Assembly: GCA_017554335.1 (NCBI GenBank)
Contig: JAFZIO010000035.1
Location: 1-62,420, forward strand
Direction of reading: 5' to 3'
DNA length: 62,420 nucleotides
Source of the DNA: Bacteroidales bacterium
GTDB lineage: Bacteria > Bacteroidota > Bacteroidia > Bacteroidales > UBA932
The translations under genes and the position numbers were made by a program. The notes under the pieces are model-generated. The model was not told where the DNA came from. It was given only the letters and a program-made list of their open reading frames with translations, and ran no database searches. Positions 29,578-38,954 of the stretch are shown one piece after another. How positions within the stretch are numbered: the stretch's first letter is position 1; each line of letters begins with the position of its first letter.

Positions 29578-30882
29578 CTACGCCAGTTTACATAACAGCG
29601 TAGCCTGGGTGCAGTCGAGGACTTCTACTTCTACGAAGTCGCCGGCGCGGTGCTCGGTATCCGGCCAAACACACATTTTATTGTTACCGGCCCTGCCGCA
29701 CAGTTCGGCGGGGTTGCGTTTTGAAGGGCCTTCCACGAGCACTGTAAAGCGTTTGCCTATATCCCTGCGGTTGCTCTCCAGCGAGAGGCGGTTCTGTACG
29801 GCGATGATCTCTTCCAGGCGGCGTGTCTTCACATCCTGGGGCACGTCATCGGGGTATTTGCGCGCCGCAAGTGTACCCGGCCGCTCGGAATAATAGAACA
29901 TGAAAGCGGCGTCGAAGCCCACTTCTTCAAAGAGCGAAAGGGTGTCCTTATGGTCCTCCTCGGTCTCGCTGCAGAAGCCTGCAATCACGTCGGTGGATAT
30001 GGCGCAGTCGGGCATATAGCAGCGGATTGCGGCCACCCTGTCCAGATACCACGCCCTGGTGTAGCGGCGGCGCATCTTCTCCAGCATACGGTCCGAGCCG
30101 GACTGGACGGGAAGATGGATGTGGTGGCAGATATTGTCGTGCGATGCCATAACCTGCAGCACCTCGTCGGAGATATCCTGGGGGTTGGAGGTGGAGAAGC
30201 GGACACGCAGGCCCGGGCAGGCCTCGGCCACCATCTTAAGCAGGCCGGCAAAGTTGCAATCTTCGTACTTATAGGAATCGACGTTCTGCCCCAGCAGCGT
30301 CACCTCCTTGTAGCCATCTTCGAAGCATTTGCAGGCCTCCCGCACTATGGAATGCCAGTCGCGGCTGCGTTCGGCGCCCCGGGTATAAGGCACTACGCAA
30401 TAGGAACATACGTTGTTGCATCCGCGCATGATGGAGATAAAAGCAGAGACCCCGTTCTTGTCCAGCCTCACCGGTACTATCTCTGCGTAAGTCTCGTCGC
30501 GGGACAGCTGGACGTTAATCTGAGGCTGGCCGGGAGCGGCGTTCTGAAGCAGCACGGGCAGAGAACGGTAGGAGTCGGGACCGGCAACTATATCCACCTT
30601 GCCGCTCTCCAGCAGCTCCTCCTTCATGCGCTCGGCCATGCATCCGAGTATGCCTACCAGCACCTCGGGACGGGCTCGTTTCTGCAGGTTGAACTGCTCG
30701 ATGCGGCCGTGGATGCGCTGCTCGGCATTATCCCGCACGGAGCAGGTATTAGCCATAATGACGTCGGCCTCGGACATGTCTTCCGTGCGGACGTAGCCGT
30801 GAGGTGCCAAAAGGGCGAACACCACTTCGGTGTCCGCCACATTCATCTGGCATCCGTATGTTTCTATATACAGTTTTTTCAC
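29578..30882 (-). CDS. miaB: tRNA-2-methylthio-N6-dimethylallyladenosine synthase
   Basis: A radical-SAM methylthiotransferase (434 aa) that adds the methylthio group to i6A37 of tRNAs. The N-terminal cluster domain opens with YIETYGCQMN; the radical-SAM Cys motif is CNNVCSYC; VPYTRGAERSR and the C-terminal TRAM region (RFTVLVEG, GDFVEVEV) follow. The start codon is GTG at 30882, overlapping the M23 gene stop as GTGA. It ends an operon of phosphohexomutase, M23-LysM peptidase and miaB. All expected cluster Cys are present. Confidence 0.95.
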   Translation of the reverse strand: MKKLYIETYGCQMNVADTEVVFALLAPHGYVRTEDMSEADVIMANTCSVRDNAEQRIHGRIEQFNLQKRARPEVLVGILGCMAERMKEELLESGKVDIVAGPDSYRSLPVLLQNAAPGQPQINVQLSRDETYAEIVPVRLDKNGVSAFISIMRGCNNVCSYCVVPYTRGAERSRDWHSIVREACKCFEDGYKEVTLLGQNVDSYKYEDCNFAGLLKMVAEACPGLRVRFSTSNPQDISDEVLQVMASHDNICHHIHLPVQSGSDRMLEKMRRRYTRAWYLDRVAAIRCYMPDCAISTDVIAGFCSETEEDHKDTLSLFEEVGFDAAFMFYYSERPGTLAARKYPDDVPQDVKTRRLEEIIAVQNRLSLESNRRDIGKRFTVLVEGPSKRNPAELCGRAGNNKMCVWPDTEHRAGDFVEVEVLDCTQATLLCKLA

Positions 30883-31910
30883 TTCACTCTTATCTTACGT
30901 CCTACACTCAGCGTCGTTGTGGGTTTGAGGCCGCTGTTCAGGCTGCAGATGTGCGAGACAGTCGTCCCGTATTTCTTTGCAATGCCGGACAGCGTGTCGC
31001 CGGAGCGTATGGTATGGTATTTCATGGCTGCACGCTCCTTGGCTATGCGTTCCTCCTCGGCCTTTATCTGCTCCTCCGTCATATAGATTTCCTCCTCCTC
31101 GTCGATGGACTGGGGCACGTATTTGCTGTGCGCGGACAGATAGCTGCGCCGCAGCACGAAGACGTTTTTGCGGAGGGTTCCGCTTTCGAAATCGACTATC
31201 CACTCGGGGTCGAAGGCATGCCCGCGGTAGCGCGTCTCGAAGTGCAGGTGCGGACCGCTGGAGCGCCCCGTGGAGCCGCCCAGGCCGATGAGGTCGCCGG
31301 CATGGACCCACTGGCCAGGCTTCACGTCGATGCGCGAAAGGTGGCCGTAGACGGTCTCCAGGCCGTTCTCGTGACGCACGATGATGAGGTTGCCGTAGCC
31401 ACGGTGGCGTTCAGCAAGACGCACGCGTCCGTCAAAGGCACAATAGACCGGCGTACCGGTGGGATACGGAACGTCGCAGCCGGTATGCGGCCGGCCGTGC
31501 CTTATTCCATATTTGGAGAACACCTTGCCCTTATGGGGACATACGAAACTGCTGACAGAGTCTACCAGGCAAATGGTGGTGCGGTAGTGTATGCTGTCGA
31601 AGGGCTCCTTGGTGTACGGGTTGACTACGTGTTCGCTCCAGTATGTGGTGAACAGTTCGTCATTTTCCAGCGCCTCAACGTTCTTGATGAGGTACCAGGT
31701 GTTGTCGTCCCGCAGCACTATGCGTATGCGGCGGTCTCCGACGTCCAGGGTGTCGACCGGCGCCCCGTTCCCCCTGGCGAACATCGTGAAGCCGATGTCT
31801 GAGCCCGAGGGAAGGGCAAGGGTGTCGGCAACTACGCTCAGGCTGTCCACCTGAGCGTAAGCGTTATAGATGCCTAAGAGGCTGAATACCAGTATGCAGA
31901 ATCTCCTCAT
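30879..31910 (-). CDS. M23 peptidase with LysM domain
   Basis: A 343-aa exported protein with a signal peptide (VFSLLGIYNAYAQ). The M23 domain near residues 135-240 has its zinc ligands in HTGCDVP (HxxxD) and PHLHFE, plus a YGHLSRID block, so it should be an active peptidoglycan endopeptidase or DD-peptidase. A LysM domain closes the protein (HTIRSGDTLSGIAKKYG to GRKIRV). The ATG at 31910 overlaps the mutase stop as TGATG; an earlier TTG was not used. A role in wall remodelling during growth is likely. Confidence 0.93.
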   Translation of the reverse strand: MRRFCILVFSLLGIYNAYAQVDSLSVVADTLALPSGSDIGFTMFARGNGAPVDTLDVGDRRIRIVLRDDNTWYLIKNVEALENDELFTTYWSEHVVNPYTKEPFDSIHYRTTICLVDSVSSFVCPHKGKVFSKYGIRHGRPHTGCDVPYPTGTPVYCAFDGRVRLAERHRGYGNLIIVRHENGLETVYGHLSRIDVKPGQWVHAGDLIGLGGSTGRSSGPHLHFETRYRGHAFDPEWIVDFESGTLRKNVFVLRRSYLSAHSKYVPQSIDEEEEIYMTEEQIKAEEERIAKERAAMKYHTIRSGDTLSGIAKKYGTTVSHICSLNSGLKPTTTLSVGRKIRVK

Positions 31911-33277
31911 CAAGCGCGAACTCCTCCAAACTGCTTCTCTATTATCTCCTGCGCTTTTGCAATCTTGTCTTTCAGCACCTCGTCGGTCGTCGCCTCACAG
32001 ATGAAGCGGAGGTAAGGCTCGGTGTTGGAAGGACGGATGTTGAACCACCAGTCGGGGAATTCGGCACGATAGCCGTCGAAATCCATGAATGCGTCTGCTT
32101 TCTCGGCGCCGAGGAAGTAGTCGCGGACGGCGTCCATTGCGCCCTTCTTGTCCTCAACGCGGAAGTTGATTTCGCCGGAGTTGCGGTAGCGGGTCAACTT
32201 GTCGATTTCGCCGCTGAGCGTACGTCCCTGCTTCTTGAGGGCGGAGACGATGCGGAGCACGATGATGGAGGCCAGCATGCCGCTGTCGGAATAGAAGAAG
32301 TCCTTGAAATAATAGTGGCCGGCAAGCTCACCACCCCAGAGACCGTCTATTTCACGGAGCTTGGGGGCGGCAAAGGCACGGCCGACACGCCAGGTATGTA
32401 CTTCCGCATTGTAGTCTGCGAGGAACTCGCCGACTGCCTTGGAACTGCGGATCTCCTGCAGCACGCGGGGATTCCTGGCCCCCCTCTCGTCGCAGAAATA
32501 GTATGCCATAAGAGCTATCATGAGGTCGGGAGGGCAGAAACGGGCCTTGTCGTCCACGAACATAACGCGGTCTGCGTCGCCGTCGTAAATGACGCCCACG
32601 TCAGCACCGGTCTTGCGGACCAGCTCCCTCAGGGGCTCTACGTTCTTGGGAATGAGCGGGTTGGGCTCATGGTTGGGGAAGCGTCCGTCCATCTCGTCAA
32701 AGAGATACTCGGCGTTCTCTCCCTTATAGATTTCCTTGGCGAAGAGGGTACTCATGCCGTTGGAAAGGTCGAAGGCTATCTTGAGGTTGGAATAGTCGCC
32801 CTTGTACTGCTTCAGGAATTTGATGTAGTCGGGCTTGATGTCGATTTCCTTCACTACGCCTTTCTTTGCGGCGGGAGGGGTGGGACGGCCCTCGTCAATC
32901 CACTGCTTGATCTGGCCGAGGCCGGTGTCCAGGCCCACGGGGAGAGCCTTCTCGCGGCTGACCTTCATGCCGTTGTACTCCGGCGGATTGTGGCTGGCGG
33001 TAATCTGCACGGAAGCCTTGTAGCCATAGTTTGCGGTTCCGAAGTATACCAGAGGGGTGCTGCTGTAGCCGATGTCATCCACATCTGCGCCGGCATCGGT
33101 GATTCCCTTGATTAGGTAGTCGTGGATCTCCTGGCCGGAAAGGCGGCAGTCGCGGCCCACCAGGACCTTGTCCGTCTTGAGAAGTTCAGGCAGGAAGTAA
33201 CCCACCTTGTAGGCCACATCCTTGTCGAAATCTACATTATAGATTCCTCGTATGTCATAAGCGTGAAATGCTCCCAT
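31910..33277 (-). CDS. Phosphomannomutase/phosphoglucomutase
   Basis: An alpha-D-phosphohexomutase (455 aa) interconverting hexose 1- and 6-phosphates in the cytosol, feeding nucleotide-sugar and envelope synthesis. The four family loops are present: the phosphoserine loop TASHNPP, the metal loop DGDADR, the sugar loop GGELAGHYYF and the phosphate loop RPSNTEPYLR. The N-terminus (AYDIRGIYN) is typical of ManB/AlgC-type enzymes. It is first in the operon with the M23-LysM peptidase and miaB. Preference for mannose or glucose cannot be told. Confidence 0.94.
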   Translation of the reverse strand: MGAFHAYDIRGIYNVDFDKDVAYKVGYFLPELLKTDKVLVGRDCRLSGQEIHDYLIKGITDAGADVDDIGYSSTPLVYFGTANYGYKASVQITASHNPPEYNGMKVSREKALPVGLDTGLGQIKQWIDEGRPTPPAAKKGVVKEIDIKPDYIKFLKQYKGDYSNLKIAFDLSNGMSTLFAKEIYKGENAEYLFDEMDGRFPNHEPNPLIPKNVEPLRELVRKTGADVGVIYDGDADRVMFVDDKARFCPPDLMIALMAYYFCDERGARNPRVLQEIRSSKAVGEFLADYNAEVHTWRVGRAFAAPKLREIDGLWGGELAGHYYFKDFFYSDSGMLASIIVLRIVSALKKQGRTLSGEIDKLTRYRNSGEINFRVEDKKGAMDAVRDYFLGAEKADAFMDFDGYRAEFPDWWFNIRPSNTEPYLRFICEATTDEVLKDKIAKAQEIIEKQFGGVRA

Positions 33278-33313
33278 AATGGTTTTTGGTTATTAATTGT
33301 GTCAGATAACTTA

Positions 33314-33321
33314 CAAATATA
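33314..33321 (-). promoter_or_regulatory. -7 box of the phosphohexomutase operon
   Basis: TATATTTG on the minus strand, 36 bases before the ATG at 33277. Confidence 0.5.
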
Positions 33322-33343
33322 ACAAAACTTTGCTAAAACCAGA

Positions 33344-33964
33344 CTACCACTGGTTCCAGTGTATGTACTCCGGTTTCCACTTGTCCTTGGGTGCGGGATT
33401 CTCTGCCGGCACGCCTACGGGAATAACGCAGAGGGGAATCACTTTTTCCGGAATGCCCAGGGCTTCCGCTATGGGCTTCACACGCTCCATGCCGGGATAT
33501 CCGGCAGTCCATACGGCACCAAGGCCGAGGGCGTGGGCTGCAAGAAGTATGTTCTCGGCAGCGGCGGAGCAGTCTTCATACCAGAACATGTTGGGCTGTT
33601 CAGTTGCGGGGGCGTCGGGCTGGCGGAAAGGCTTGCGCATGGAAGTGGATTCGCCGCAGACAACGATTACTGCGCCTGCGGTTTTGAACATTCCGCTGCG
33701 CGGACCTACAGCAAAAACACTGGCAATCTTTTCCTTGTCCGTTACAACCACGAAGCGCCAGGGCTGGCCGTTCATGGCAGTAGGGGCGGCCATACCCGCT
33801 TTGAGAATTGTTTCCAGCTGCTCCTGAGACACGGGGTCTCCGGTAAAATTGCGTATGCTGGTTCGTGTCATAATTACATCCAGGGCCGCCTGGGCCTTAT
33901 CCTGTGCATTGCAGACTGTGCTGAGCACTGCTGCAAGGGCGATGACTAAAGCAATTCTTTTCAT
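33344..33964 (-). CDS. Exported nitroreductase-family protein
   Basis: A 206-aa flavoprotein of the nitroreductase fold. FMN-binding blocks are seen: RTSIRNFTGDPVS, APTAMNGQPWRFVVV, and CSAAAENILLAAHALGLGAVWTAG. Unusually for the family it begins with a signal peptide (LVIALAAVLSTVCNAQ) with a Cys near the cleavage site, so it may be periplasmic or a lipoprotein. Physiological substrate is unknown. It is a single gene with its own -7 box, divergent from the xylose operon. Confidence 0.88.
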   Translation of the reverse strand: MKRIALVIALAAVLSTVCNAQDKAQAALDVIMTRTSIRNFTGDPVSQEQLETILKAGMAAPTAMNGQPWRFVVVTDKEKIASVFAVGPRSGMFKTAGAVIVVCGESTSMRKPFRQPDAPATEQPNMFWYEDCSAAAENILLAAHALGLGAVWTAGYPGMERVKPIAEALGIPEKVIPLCVIPVGVPAENPAPKDKWKPEYIHWNQW

Positions 33965-33984
33965 ATTAAAGCTTATTGTTTTTG

Positions 33985-33992
33985 CAAATATA
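33985..33992 (-). promoter_or_regulatory. -7 box of the nitroreductase gene
   Basis: TATATTTG on the minus strand, 20 bases before the ATG at 33964. Confidence 0.5.
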
Positions 33993-34012
33993 CTAAATAA
34001 GCGAGTTTTTAT

Positions 34013-34020
34013 TATCTTAG
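34013..34020 (+). promoter_or_regulatory. Variant -7 box of the xylose operon
   Basis: TATCTTAG followed by C, 10 bases before ATG 34031. It differs by one base from TAnnTTTG, perhaps because the operon needs an activator. No operator was recognised. Confidence 0.35.
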
Positions 34021-34030
34021 CAAAAGAATT

Positions 34031-36157
34031 ATGAAACGTATAATATACATCATTTGTGCCATATCCGCATTGGCTGCCTGCACCTCCGGAAAAGAGGTTT
34101 CATGGCAAGATAAAAGCCTGCCCGCAGAAGTCCGCGCGGCCGATTTGCTTTCAAAACTGAGCTTTGAAGAAAAAGCGTCTCTCGTGAGATATGACTCCCC
34201 GGGAGTAGAACGCCTGGGCATCCCGCCCTACAATTGGTGGAACGAAGCCCTGCACGGCGTTGCACGCAACGGCAGCGCCACAGTGTTTCCCCAGCCTATA
34301 GGCATCGCTGCAAGTTTCGACGTCCCCCTTACAGAGCAGGTCTTTACGGTCGTCTCCGACGAGGGGCGCGTGAAGAACCGCCTCGCCCGCGAGACAGGAG
34401 TAGCCGGCTGGTATCAGGGCCTCACGTTCTGGACCCCCAACATCAACATTTTCCGTGACCCCCGGTGGGGCCGCGGCATGGAAACCTACGGCGAAGACCC
34501 TTATCTTACAGGACAGATGGGAATGGCGGTAGTCCGTGGCCTGCAGGGCGATCCGGACGCCCCGGTGCTCAAGGCGCACGCGTGTGCCAAGCATCTGGCG
34601 GTACACTCAGGGCTGGAGGCCAACCGGCACCGTTTCAACGCCGAAGTCAGCGAGCGCGACCTTCGAGAGACATATCTGCCGGCCTTCAAGGACCTTGTTA
34701 CCAAAGCCGGCGTGAATGAGGTAATGACGGCATACAACCGCTTCAGGGGCGTTCCCTGCACGGCGTCGAAGTACCTGGTGCAGGAGATTCTCCGCGGAGA
34801 ATGGGGATACAAGGGTCTGGTAGTATCCGACTGCTGGGCGATTTCCGACTTCTATGAGCCCGGGCGCCACGACTATTCAGCCACCGCCGCGGCAGCTGCA
34901 GCAGCCGCCGTAGCCAATGGGGTGGATGTGGAATGCGGATCGTCGTTCCACGCCATTCCCGAAGCATACGAACAAGGTCTGCTGAAGGAAGAAGATCTCG
35001 ACAGGAACCTGCTGCGTGCCCTCACCGCCCGTTTCCGCCTCGGCGAGATCGACGGCGAGTCTCCCTGGGACTCCCTGGACGAATCTATCATAGAGAGCCC
35101 CGAACACTTGCAGCTCTCCCTGGAGATGGCACGGGAGTCCATCGTCCTGCTGAAAAATGACGGAGTACTCCCCCTCGAGCCCGGAACGTGCTTCGCCCTT
35201 CTCGGGCCCAACGCCGACGATGCCGAGATGCAGTGGGGAAACTACAACCCCGTACCCAAATCTACCGTAACGCTGCTTCAGGCCCTCAAGGCAATAAATC
35301 CGGAGCTGCTTTACGACCCCGCCTGCGCCCTGGCCGAAGGTCTGCCCGGACAGCCGGAACTTAACGAAAAAGCCCTTCTGGCAAAGCTGGAAGGCATAGA
35401 AACCATAGTATTCGCCGGCGGCATTTCGCCCCGTATCGAAGGTGAAGAAATGCCGGTAACCATTCCCGGCTTCTCCGGCGGCGACCGCACCGACATCGAG
35501 CTCCCTGCCGTGCAGCGCAGGCTCCTCCAGTCGCTCAAAGAGGCCGGCAAGAAGGTAATACTCGTGAACTTTTCCGGCGGAGCCATTGGCCTTGAGCCCG
35601 AGCAGGAAAGCTGCAGCGCCATACTCCAGGCCTGGTATCCCGGGCAGGAGGGCGGCACCGCGATCACCGACGTGCTGTTCGGCAAAGTGAACCCTTCCGG
35701 CAAGCTCCCCGTCACCTTCTATAAGAATGTCGGCCAGCTTCCCGACGTTGAAGACTACAACGTTGAAGGCCACACCTACCGGTACTTCCGTGGCGAGCCC
35801 CTCTACCCCTTCGGCTACGGTCTCAGCTACACCGCATTCGAGTACGGCGAGCCAAAAATCAAGGGGAAGAAGCTCGAAGTGCCGCTCACCAATAACGGCA
35901 AAATAGACGGAGACGAGGTTGTCCAGCTTTACGTCCGCCGTACCGACGACCCCGAAGGCCCGGTCAAGACCCTCCGAGGCTTCCAACGCGTCAGTGTTCC
36001 GGCAGGCGGGACCGTCAAAGTCAGCTTCCGGCTCACTCCGGAGACCTTCCTTTGGTGGGACGGCGCCGACATGACCCCTCTCAGCGGCGAATATGAGCTG
36101 ATGGTCGGCTCTTCTTCCGCCGACTCCAGACTCCAGACCCTCAGATACAAATTCTAA
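34031..36157 (+). CDS. GH3 glycosidase, probable beta-xylosidase
   Basis: A 708-aa exported lipoprotein (SALAACTSG) of glycoside hydrolase family 3. Domains in order: the (beta/alpha)8 domain with FWTPNINIFRDPRWGRGMETYGEDPYL split across residues 137-165, the nucleophile Asp in LVVSDCWAI near 266, the alpha/beta sandwich domain from about 375, and a fibronectin-type III-like C-terminal domain (PFGYGLSYTAFEYG onward). Beta-xylosidase is inferred from the xylose genes that follow within the same run. The first residues look like those of xylan-acting GH3 enzymes, but arabinosidase or glucosidase activity cannot be excluded. Confidence 0.9.
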   Translation: MKRIIYIICAISALAACTSGKEVSWQDKSLPAEVRAADLLSKLSFEEKASLVRYDSPGVERLGIPPYNWWNEALHGVARNGSATVFPQPIGIAASFDVPLTEQVFTVVSDEGRVKNRLARETGVAGWYQGLTFWTPNINIFRDPRWGRGMETYGEDPYLTGQMGMAVVRGLQGDPDAPVLKAHACAKHLAVHSGLEANRHRFNAEVSERDLRETYLPAFKDLVTKAGVNEVMTAYNRFRGVPCTASKYLVQEILRGEWGYKGLVVSDCWAISDFYEPGRHDYSATAAAAAAAAVANGVDVECGSSFHAIPEAYEQGLLKEEDLDRNLLRALTARFRLGEIDGESPWDSLDESIIESPEHLQLSLEMARESIVLLKNDGVLPLEPGTCFALLGPNADDAEMQWGNYNPVPKSTVTLLQALKAINPELLYDPACALAEGLPGQPELNEKALLAKLEGIETIVFAGGISPRIEGEEMPVTIPGFSGGDRTDIELPAVQRRLLQSLKEAGKKVILVNFSGGAIGLEPEQESCSAILQAWYPGQEGGTAITDVLFGKVNPSGKLPVTFYKNVGQLPDVEDYNVEGHTYRYFRGEPLYPFGYGLSYTAFEYGEPKIKGKKLEVPLTNNGKIDGDEVVQLYVRRTDDPEGPVKTLRGFQRVSVPAGGTVKVSFRLTPETFLWWDGADMTPLSGEYELMVGSSSADSRLQTLRYKF

Positions 36158-36161
36158 GCTT

Positions 36162-37637
36162 ATGTTTCTTCTTGGATACGACATAGGCAGCTCGTCCGTC
36201 AAGGCTTCTGTTGTAGATGCAGAAAGCGGACGCGTTCTGGCATCCGCGTTTTATCCCGAAACGGAGGCGCCTATTATCTCCAGAAAGGCCGGCTGGGCGG
36301 AGCAGGAGCCCGAAAAATGGATGGAATACATGAAGGCCGCTACAGCGTAGGTGCTGAATCTTGCCGGCCGGGAAAAAGCAGCCGGCCGGATAGCTGCAAT
36401 AGGAATCTCCTACCAGATGCACGGGCTGGTATGCGTCGGCCGTGACATGAAAGCACTGCGTCCCGCCATTATCTGGTGCGACTCAAGGGCTGTCCCCTAC
36501 GGCGAACGGGCGTTCGAGGCGCTGGGGAGCGAATGGTGCCTGTCGCACCTGCTCAATTCTCCAGGCAACTTCACCGCCGCCAAACTGGCATGGGTAAAGG
36601 AAAACGAGCCCGAAATATATGAGCGTATCTGGAAGATAATGCTCCCCGGAGACTACATCGCCATGCGTCTCACCGGCAGTGCCTGCACCACCGTCAGCGG
36701 CCTTTCGGAAGGCATCTTCTGGGACTTTAAGGAAAACGCCCCTTCCCGTACGCTGATGGAGCACTTCGGATTCGATCCGTCAATGCTGCCGGACCTGGCA
36801 CCCACCTTCGGAGTCCAGGGTACACTTACCCGTCAGGCCGCAGAGGAACTGGGCCTCAAAGAGGGCACCCCGGTAACCTACCGCGCCGGCGACCAGCCCA
36901 ACAACGCCCTGAGCCTGGGCGTACTGGAGCCGGGCGAGATTGCTTCGACCGCCGGCACCAGCGGCGTGGTATACGGAGTTATCGGTCAAGTCAATTATGA
37001 CCCCCAATCCCGTGTGAATACCTTCGCCCACGTCAACCATACTGCAACCGACCCGCGCCTCGGCGTGCTGCTCTGCATCAATGGTACCGGTGTCCTGAAT
37101 GCCTGGGCACGCCGCAACATCGCCCCGGAGGGCATGAGCTACGGGCAGATGAACGAACTCGCATCGAAGGCTCCTATCGGCAGCGACGGAGTCTGCATAC
37201 TTCCCTTCGGCAACGGAGCGGAACGTATGCTCGGCAACCGCAACTCCGGATGCAGCGTACACGGCGTCAATTTCAACCGCCACGACAGGGCCCATCTGCT
37301 GCGCGCCACCCAGGAAGGCATAGTCTTCTCCTTCCGCTACGGCATCGGAATTATGGAACAAATGGGTCTGAAGATCAACACCATACATGCCGGAAACGCC
37401 AACATGTTCCTGTCTCCCGTATTCCGCGACACCCTCGCGGGCATCACTGAAGCCACCATCGAACTGTACGATACCGACGGCGCAGCTGGAGCTGCCCGCG
37501 GTGCCGGAATAGGAGCAGGCATTTACAGCAGCGCCGCCGAGGCCTTCTCCGGCCTTGAGTGCATTGCAGTCATTGAACCCGCGAACTGCGAGCGCTACCA
37601 GGAAGCTTATAACAATTGGAAAAAACACATTGAATAA
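36162..37637 (+). pseudogene. xylB: Xylulokinase interrupted by in-frame TAG
   Basis: FGGY-family sugar kinase that would phosphorylate D-xylulose. The frame opens at ATG 36162 (FLLGYDIGSSSVKASVVD is the N-terminal ATP-binding loop), reaches TAG at 36348-36350 after 62 codons, and continues in the same frame for 428 codons to 37637. Joined, it gives 491 codons, a normal XylB length, with no other defect: ISYQMHGLV, CDSRAVPYG, STAGTSGVVYG and INGTGVLNAW are intact. One base change would restore a sense codon. Restart at GTG 36351 would lack the phosphate-binding loop, so activity is unlikely. The intact remainder suggests a very recent mutation or a sequence error. Position between GH3 and xylA supports the name. 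Confidence 0.88.
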
Positions 37638-37640
37638 CAC

Positions 37641-38954
37641 ATGAAAGAGTATTTCCCTAACATTGGCAAAATCCCCTTCGAGGGTCCTCAGAGCAAAAAT
37701 CCCCTTGCATTCCATTACTATGATGCAGACCGGCTGGTCATGGGTAAGCCCATGCGCGACTGGTTCAAATTCACCCTCGCCTGGTGGCACAGCCTGGGCC
37801 AGGCTTCCGGCGACCCCTTCGGCGGCCAGACCCGCAGCTACGAATGGGATAAGGGTGACTGCCCCTACGAGCGCGCCCGCCAGAAAGCCGACGCCGGCTT
37901 CGAAATCATGCAGAAACTCGGCATCGGTTACTTCTGTTTCCACGACGTGGACCTCATTGAAGACTGCGACGACATAGCCGAATACGAGGCACGCCTGAAG
38001 GATATCACCGACTACCTCCTCGGAAAGATGAAGGAGACCGGCATCAGGAACCTCTGGGGCACCGCCAACGTCTTTGGACACAAGCGCTATATGAACGGCG
38101 CCGCCACCAACCCTCAGTTCGACATCGTAGCCCGTGCCGCCGTCCAGATAAAGAACGCCCTGGACGCCACAATCAAGCTCGGAGGCAGCTCCTATGTGTT
38201 CTGGGGCGGCCGCGAAGGCTACTACACCCTGCTGAACACCCAGATGCAGAGGGAGAAAGACCACCTCGCAAAGATGCTCACCGCCGCCCGCGACTACGCC
38301 CGCGCCAAGGGATTCAAGGGCACCTTCCTCATCGAGCCCAAACCCATGGAGCCCACCAAACACCAGTATGACGTGGATACGGAGACCGTCATAGGATTCC
38401 TGCGCGCAAACGGCCTGGACAAGGACTTCAAGGTGAATATCGAGGTCAACCACGCCACCCTGGCAGGCCACACCTTCGAACACGAGCTTGCCGTAGCGGT
38501 GGACAACGGGCTGCTGGGCAGCATCGACGCCAACCGCGGTGACGCGCAAAACGGCTGGGACACCGACCAGTTCCCCGTCGACGCATACGACCTCACCCTG
38601 GCGATGATGCAGATTATCCGTAACGGCGGCTTCAAGGACGGAGGCACCAACTTCGACGCCAAGCTCCGCCGCAGTTCCACCGACCCCGAGGACATCTTCA
38701 TCGCCCACATCAGCGCCATGGATGCAATGGCACACGCACTCCTGAATGCCGCCGCGGTGCTTGAGGAGAGCCCGCTGCCGAAGATGGTTGCCGAGCGCTA
38801 CGAAAGCTTCGACTCCGGCCTCGGCAAGAAGTTCGAGGATGGCAAGGCCTCACTGGAGGAGCTGTACGACTATGCCCGTGCCAACGGAGAGCCCATAGCC
38901 GCCTCAGGCAAGCAGGAACTATACGAGACACTTCTGAACCTTTATGCAAAGTAG
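37641..38954 (+). CDS. xylA: Xylose isomerase
   Basis: Interconverts D-xylose and D-xylulose in the cytosol (437 aa, class II length). The catalytic His is in [12 protein letters not shown], metal ligands appear in [16 protein letters not shown], in [15 protein letters not shown], and in DANRGD. It begins 3 nt after xylB and overlaps xylE by 11 nt, in a GH3, xylB, xylA, xylE operon. All metal and substrate residues seem present. With xylB broken, its product would have to be phosphorylated by another kinase. Confidence 0.96.
   Translation: MKEYFPNIGKIPFEGPQSKNPLAFHYYDADRLVMGKPMRDWFKFTLAWWHSLGQASGDPFGGQTRSYEWDKGDCPYERARQKADAGFEIMQKLGIGYFCFHDVDLIEDCDDIAEYEARLKDITDYLLGKMKETGIRNLWGTANVFGHKRYMNGAATNPQFDIVARAAVQIKNALDATIKLGGSSYVFWGGREGYYTLLNTQMQREKDHLAKMLTAARDYARAKGFKGTFLIEPKPMEPTKHQYDVDTETVIGFLRANGLDKDFKVNIEVNHATLAGHTFEHELAVAVDNGLLGSIDANRGDAQNGWDTDQFPVDAYDLTLAMMQIIRNGGFKDGGTNFDAKLRRSSTDPEDIFIAHISAMDAMAHALLNAAAVLEESPLPKMVAERYESFDSGLGKKFEDGKASLEELYDYARANGEPIAASGKQELYETLLNLYAK

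Noticed and set aside
34877-36202. 441-aa minus-strand frame opposite the GH3 gene
   Set aside because: Antisense shadow of a well-conserved glycosidase.
36348-36350. TAG read as a sense codon (recoding)
   Set aside because: Several intact genes here end with TAG (for example the S1/P1 nuclease, murI, M13 peptidase and xylA), so TAG is a normal stop.
36780-38735. 651-aa open frame on the minus strand opposite xylB and xylA
   Set aside because: It is the antisense of strongly conserved kinase and isomerase genes in a GC-rich region; it has no family motifs and no promoter.
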